Shown: piece by piece, positions 6,528-8,947 of the stretch
Position numbering within the stretch: the first letter of the stretch is position 1
Layout: each line of letters starts with the position of its first letter
DNA from: Lachnoclostridium sp. UBA1434
GTDB lineage: Bacteria > Bacillota > Clostridia > Lachnospirales > Lachnospiraceae
Reading direction: 5' to 3'
DNA: 8,947 nt
Assembly (NCBI GenBank): GCA_002329645.1
Contig: DCTS01000110.1
Location: forward strand, 1 to 8,947
Position numbers and translations under genes: made by a program
The notes under the pieces: generated by a model
The model's database searches: none
Told to the model about the DNA's origin: nothing
Seen by the model: the letters and a program-made list of their open reading frames with translations, nothing else

Positions 6528-6559
6528 ACGTACAGTAATATAATGGTATTGCAGTACGT
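6528..6559. repeat. 32-bp imperfect dyad between the toxin and YbaK-like genes
   Basis: ACGTAC (6528-6533) pairs with GTACGT (6554-6559), and pairing continues inward to AATA (6537-6540)/TATT (6547-6550), leaving a 6-base loop. Twelve of 13 pairs form (one G-T), with one A-A mismatch. No T-run follows, so it is not a standard terminator. A TATAAT at 6539-6544 sits in the centre, so it may be an operator over a promoter for the YbaK-like gene; the matching -35 (TTTAAG 6516-6521) is weak. Confidence 0.55.
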
Positions 6560-6578
6560 AATGAAGGGGTGGATACTA

Positions 6579-7049
6579 ATGTCTGTTGATAATGTACGAA
6601 ATCATCTTAAGCAATGGGGAAGGGATGGGGACATCATAGAGCTTGATACTCTTATAGCAACGGTAGATACGGCTGCCAGAGCTTTGGGTGTTGAGCCCTG
6701 CAGGATAGCAAAAACCCTTTCCTTCAGGGACAATGGCAGTGCGTTGCTGGTAGTTGCCGCAGGAGATGCCAGGGTGGATAACTCAAAGTTTAAGTCAGAG
6801 TTTAATACTAAGGCGCGAATGCTTGATGCGGATGAAGTGCTGGAATTTACGGGACATGGGGTAGGCGGTGTATGCCCATTTGGACTTAAGCAGGAGATTC
6901 CTGTTTATCTTGATATATCTCTGAAGCGATTCGATTATGTATATCCGGCATGCGGAAGCACCACCACAGCCATAAGGCTTACGCCGGATGAGTTATATGA
7001 ATATTCTGCCGGCAAGAAGTGGGTGGATGTCTGCAAGGATTGGGTCTAA
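6579..7049 (+). CDS. YbaK/EbsC-type aminoacyl-tRNA deacylase
   Basis: The 156-residue protein matches the YbaK/EbsC (prolyl-tRNA editing-like) family along its whole length. It carries the conserved Lys in CRIAKTL (K45), the strand ALLVVAAGDARVD, and the family signature GHGVGGVCPFGL at about 92-103, then a closing VYPACGSTTTAIRL. Enzymes of this family hydrolyse mischarged tRNA (such as Ala- or Cys-tRNA-Pro) in the cytosol; which substrate applies cannot be read from sequence. The start at 6579 is preferred to in-frame ATGs at 6543 and 6561, because AAGGGGTGG (6564-6572) is a suitable ribosome binding site 6 bases upstream and the length then equals the family norm. The stop is followed by an AT-only spacer. 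It is separate from the toxin-antitoxin genes in function. Confidence 0.9.
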   Translation: MSVDNVRNHLKQWGRDGDIIELDTLIATVDTAARALGVEPCRIAKTLSFRDNGSALLVVAAGDARVDNSKFKSEFNTKARMLDADEVLEFTGHGVGGVCPFGLKQEIPVYLDISLKRFDYVYPACGSTTTAIRLTPDELYEYSAGKKWVDVCKDWV

Positions 7050-7098
7050 TTTTATCATGTAAATTTAATTTAATTTTAATGCAACATTTCCAAAAATC

Positions 7099-7107
7099 TG
7101 CTAGAAT
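7099..7107 (+). promoter_or_regulatory. Extended -10 promoter for the ABC exporter genes
   Basis: TGCTAGAAT (TG at 7099-7100, TAGAAT at 7102-7107) lies 57 bases before the ABC start. No good -35 is seen 17 bases upstream. A weak inverted repeat TAATGG (7113-7118)/CCATTA (7128-7133) follows at the predicted start of the transcript and could be a target for a regulator. The overlapping TATATT near 7143-7148 would start RNA inside the ribosome binding site and is less likely. Confidence 0.4.
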
Positions 7108-7163
7108 ACCCTTAATGGTTTACTTTTCCATTAGACCGATAATATATTAGGGAGGGTTTTAAT

Positions 7164-8081
7164 ATGGAGTATGTTTTACAGACAGATGGACTGACCAAGC
7201 GTTTCGGCAAGAAGACAGCAGTGAATAAAGTCAGCATGAATGTGAAAAAAGGCGATATTTACGGCCTGATAGGAAGGAACGGTGCCGGCAAGACCACTCT
7301 TATTCGTCTGGTTTCAGGCCTTGCAAGGCCTCATGAGGGGAGTCTTAAGTTGTTCGAAAGCAGCGATTTGGAGCCTCAGCGGCACAGGATTGGAACAATG
7401 ATAGAAAATCCTGCCGTATATCCCCATATGACAGCCAGGCAGAACCTCGAATATTATTGCCTGCTTTTAGGCATTAAATCGGATAAGGTTATTGATGACA
7501 TGCTGGAGCTGGTAGGATTATCGCAAACAGGCAAGAAGAAGGCTAAGAATTTCTCCCTTGGCATGAAGCAGCGACTTGCGATAGCAATAGCGCTTCTCGA
7601 CAACCCTGAGTTTCTGCTTCTGGATGAACCTATTAACGGCCTTGATCCGTCAGGTATTGTGGAAGTCAGGGAATTAATCATGAAGCTGAACAGGGAGAGT
7701 AATATTACTATTCTTGTCTCAAGTCATATTCTTGGGGAGCTTTCCAAGATTGCCAACCGCTACGGTGTTATAAACAACGGAATACTTGTAGATGAATTCA
7801 CCAATGAGGATCTTCATAACCGGTGTGTTGGCGAGATTGAGATAAAGGTGGATGATACCGTAAAGGCAAAAGAGATCCTTGACAGCATTTTAGAAAATGC
7901 TGTAGTAAGGGTAGTATCTGACCAGACCATACGTATAAAATGTGACCCTGACAGAGCCGGTCTCATAAATACCGAGCTGGCAAAGAGAGATGTAGTCGTC
8001 ATGTCAAGCGTGGCGGTGGGACAGGATCTGGAGGATTATTTTATGAAGCTTATGGATCAGACGCCTAAGATTTTGCAATAA
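7164..8081 (+). CDS. ABC transporter ATP-binding protein, bacitracin/lantibiotic-type (BcrA-like)
   Basis: This 305-residue cytosolic ATPase drives the permease encoded next. Walker A is GRNGAGKTT (37-45), the Q-loop position is MIENPAVY with Glu in place of Gln as is common in this group, the ABC signature is SLGMKQR (131-137), Walker B is FLLLDEP (150-156) with catalytic E155, the D-loop is NGLDP (158-162) and the H-loop His is H188 in SSHIL. The C-terminal 100 residues are the BcrA-type extension. Relatives export or give resistance to peptide antibiotics such as bacitracin and lantibiotics; the true substrate is unknown. ATG 7164 has GGGAGGG at 7150-7156. The permease starts 21 bases after the stop, so they form one operon. 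No sensor kinase or regulator is visible in the window. Confidence 0.92.
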   Translation: MEYVLQTDGLTKRFGKKTAVNKVSMNVKKGDIYGLIGRNGAGKTTLIRLVSGLARPHEGSLKLFESSDLEPQRHRIGTMIENPAVYPHMTARQNLEYYCLLLGIKSDKVIDDMLELVGLSQTGKKKAKNFSLGMKQRLAIAIALLDNPEFLLLDEPINGLDPSGIVEVRELIMKLNRESNITILVSSHILGELSKIANRYGVINNGILVDEFTNEDLHNRCVGEIEIKVDDTVKAKEILDSILENAVVRVVSDQTIRIKCDPDRAGLINTELAKRDVVVMSSVAVGQDLEDYFMKLMDQTPKILQ

Positions 8082-8102
8082 CTAAAAATATTGGAGGTTC
8101 CT

Positions 8103-8894
8103 ATGAAGAATATATTAAAATCAGATTTTTATAAATTATTAAAAAGCAAATCATTTTATATATGCACTTTGATTGCCGGTTTTCTCTTTGGATTACAGCC
8201 ATTCCTGCTCAAATTGTCCTTCAACATGATGAATAATATAGACGGAATGGAGAGGACACTTCCCTTTAAGAGCGGAATGTCCCATGCATTATCGGCTTTT
8301 ACAGGCGGAGATACCTTTTTGTTCATGGCAATCGTTATTGCTACATTTGTTGCCTCAGACTATAATCATGGAACCATGAAAAATGTGGTTTCAAAGGGCT
8401 TTTCCAGGATAAGCATTTATTTATCCAAGGTTATTACCATGACAGCAGCCTGCTTAGTTATGCTGTTGTTCCAGTTCGTTGTTGGACTGATTGCAGCAGG
8501 AATCGTTACTGGCAAGATAACGGTGCCGGATCTGGAATACGGAACGGCAGGGCAAGTCTTAAGAATGGTCGGAATAGAGATACTGCTTAATATAGCAGTA
8601 GTTGCATTGTATGTTATGATATCAATACTTGTAAGGAATACCGGAGTAGCCATAGCAATTAATATTGTAGGGGTTATATACTTTGGACGCTTAATATTCC
8701 AGATACTCGATTTAATCTTTAAGGCGAAGGAATCTTTTACAAGGTTCAGTCTCCTGGATGTTTCGTATTCCTTCTACAATAAGATAATTGACGCATCCGG
8801 CGACCTCATACGTGCGGTGCTGGTCGGTGTGGCATATTTGGCCGTAAGTATCGCAGCAGGCATATATGCATTCAAGAAAATGGATGTTAAGTAA
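8103..8894 (+). CDS. ABC-2 type permease partner of the BcrA-like ATPase
   Basis: The 263-residue protein begins MKNILKSDFYKLLKSKSFYI, the amphipathic start usual for this permease family, then has about six hydrophobic segments (about residues 17-38, 72-88, 103-126, 154-176, 178-200 and 238-258), with a soluble loop between the first two. This fits the ABC-2/BcrB-like half transporters that pair with BcrA-type ATPases in the cell membrane. ATG 8103 has GGAGG (8093-8097) 5 bases upstream; a TTG at 8091 in the same frame overlaps that site and is rejected. It ends with a TAA at 8892-8894. A second permease, common in such operons, could begin beyond the window. Confidence 0.9.
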   Translation: MKNILKSDFYKLLKSKSFYICTLIAGFLFGLQPFLLKLSFNMMNNIDGMERTLPFKSGMSHALSAFTGGDTFLFMAIVIATFVASDYNHGTMKNVVSKGFSRISIYLSKVITMTAACLVMLLFQFVVGLIAAGIVTGKITVPDLEYGTAGQVLRMVGIEILLNIAVVALYVMISILVRNTGVAIAINIVGVIYFGRLIFQILDLIFKAKESFTRFSLLDVSYSFYNKIIDASGDLIRAVLVGVAYLAVSIAAGIYAFKKMDVK

Positions 8895-8947
8895 GAAGTA
8901 TAGTAAGTAAATTATTAATAAGAATAAAGAAATGCGGCTGATGTTTA

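Noticed and set aside
7050..7080. Rho-independent terminator after the YbaK-like gene
   Set aside because: The self-complementary sequence is made only of A and T, with no stable GC stem.
8932..8947. Start of another gene (ATG at 8932)
   Set aside because: Only five codons are visible and the upstream sequence lacks a convincing ribosome binding site.

Overview
The window looks like chromosome from a low-to-moderate-GC Gram-positive anaerobe of the class Clostridia, probably Lachnospiraceae. The evidence is strong AGGAGG-type ribosome binding sites, TATAAT/extended -10 promoters, and the gene families present: a long Tyr-rich beta surface-type protein, a bPH-domain membrane protein, a Gram-positive style CBS-domain 'hemolysin' and a bacitracin-type ABC exporter. 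This is a judgement from protein style and not a database match.

Left part (1-3845, + strand): the 3' end of a large, probably exported protein of unknown function (open through the left edge), a small single-pass membrane protein with a bacterial PH domain behind its own extended -10 promoter, and a shortened pyroglutamyl-peptidase (C15) homologue that keeps the Glu/Cys/His triad but lacks part of the usual substrate pocket. It is followed by seven tandem 27-bp degenerate repeats (3858-4046) filling the gap between two convergent genes.

Centre (4062-5567, - strand): a CorC/HlyC-type transporter-like protein (DUF21, CBS pair, CorC_HlyC), best started at a TTG with a good Shine-Dalgarno sequence and read from a promoter at about 5399-5427. 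A possible 41-residue ORF lies upstream on the same strand.

Middle right (5568-6560): an AT-rich island. A near-perfect sigma-A promoter (TTGACA, 17 bp, TATAAT) is overlaid by palindromes containing TGTAC/TGTACA. About 180 nt of leader follow, then a two-gene overlapping toxin-antitoxin module. The antitoxin begins with a Phd/YefM-like domain and continues into a HicB-like region; the toxin is HicA-like. A long imperfect dyad lies directly downstream, before the next gene.

Right part (6579-8894, + strand): a YbaK/EbsC-type aminoacyl-tRNA deacylase, then an ABC exporter pair (BcrA-like ATPase and six-helix ABC-2 permease), spaced as an operon and likely to act together in peptide-antibiotic export or resistance.

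The items most worth follow-up are the hybrid Phd/HicB-HicA module with its TGTACA operators, the 7 x 27 bp repeat, the reduced C15 peptidase, a 19-bp exact direct repeat shared by the YbaK gene and the spacer after the first gene, and the dyad at 6528-6559.
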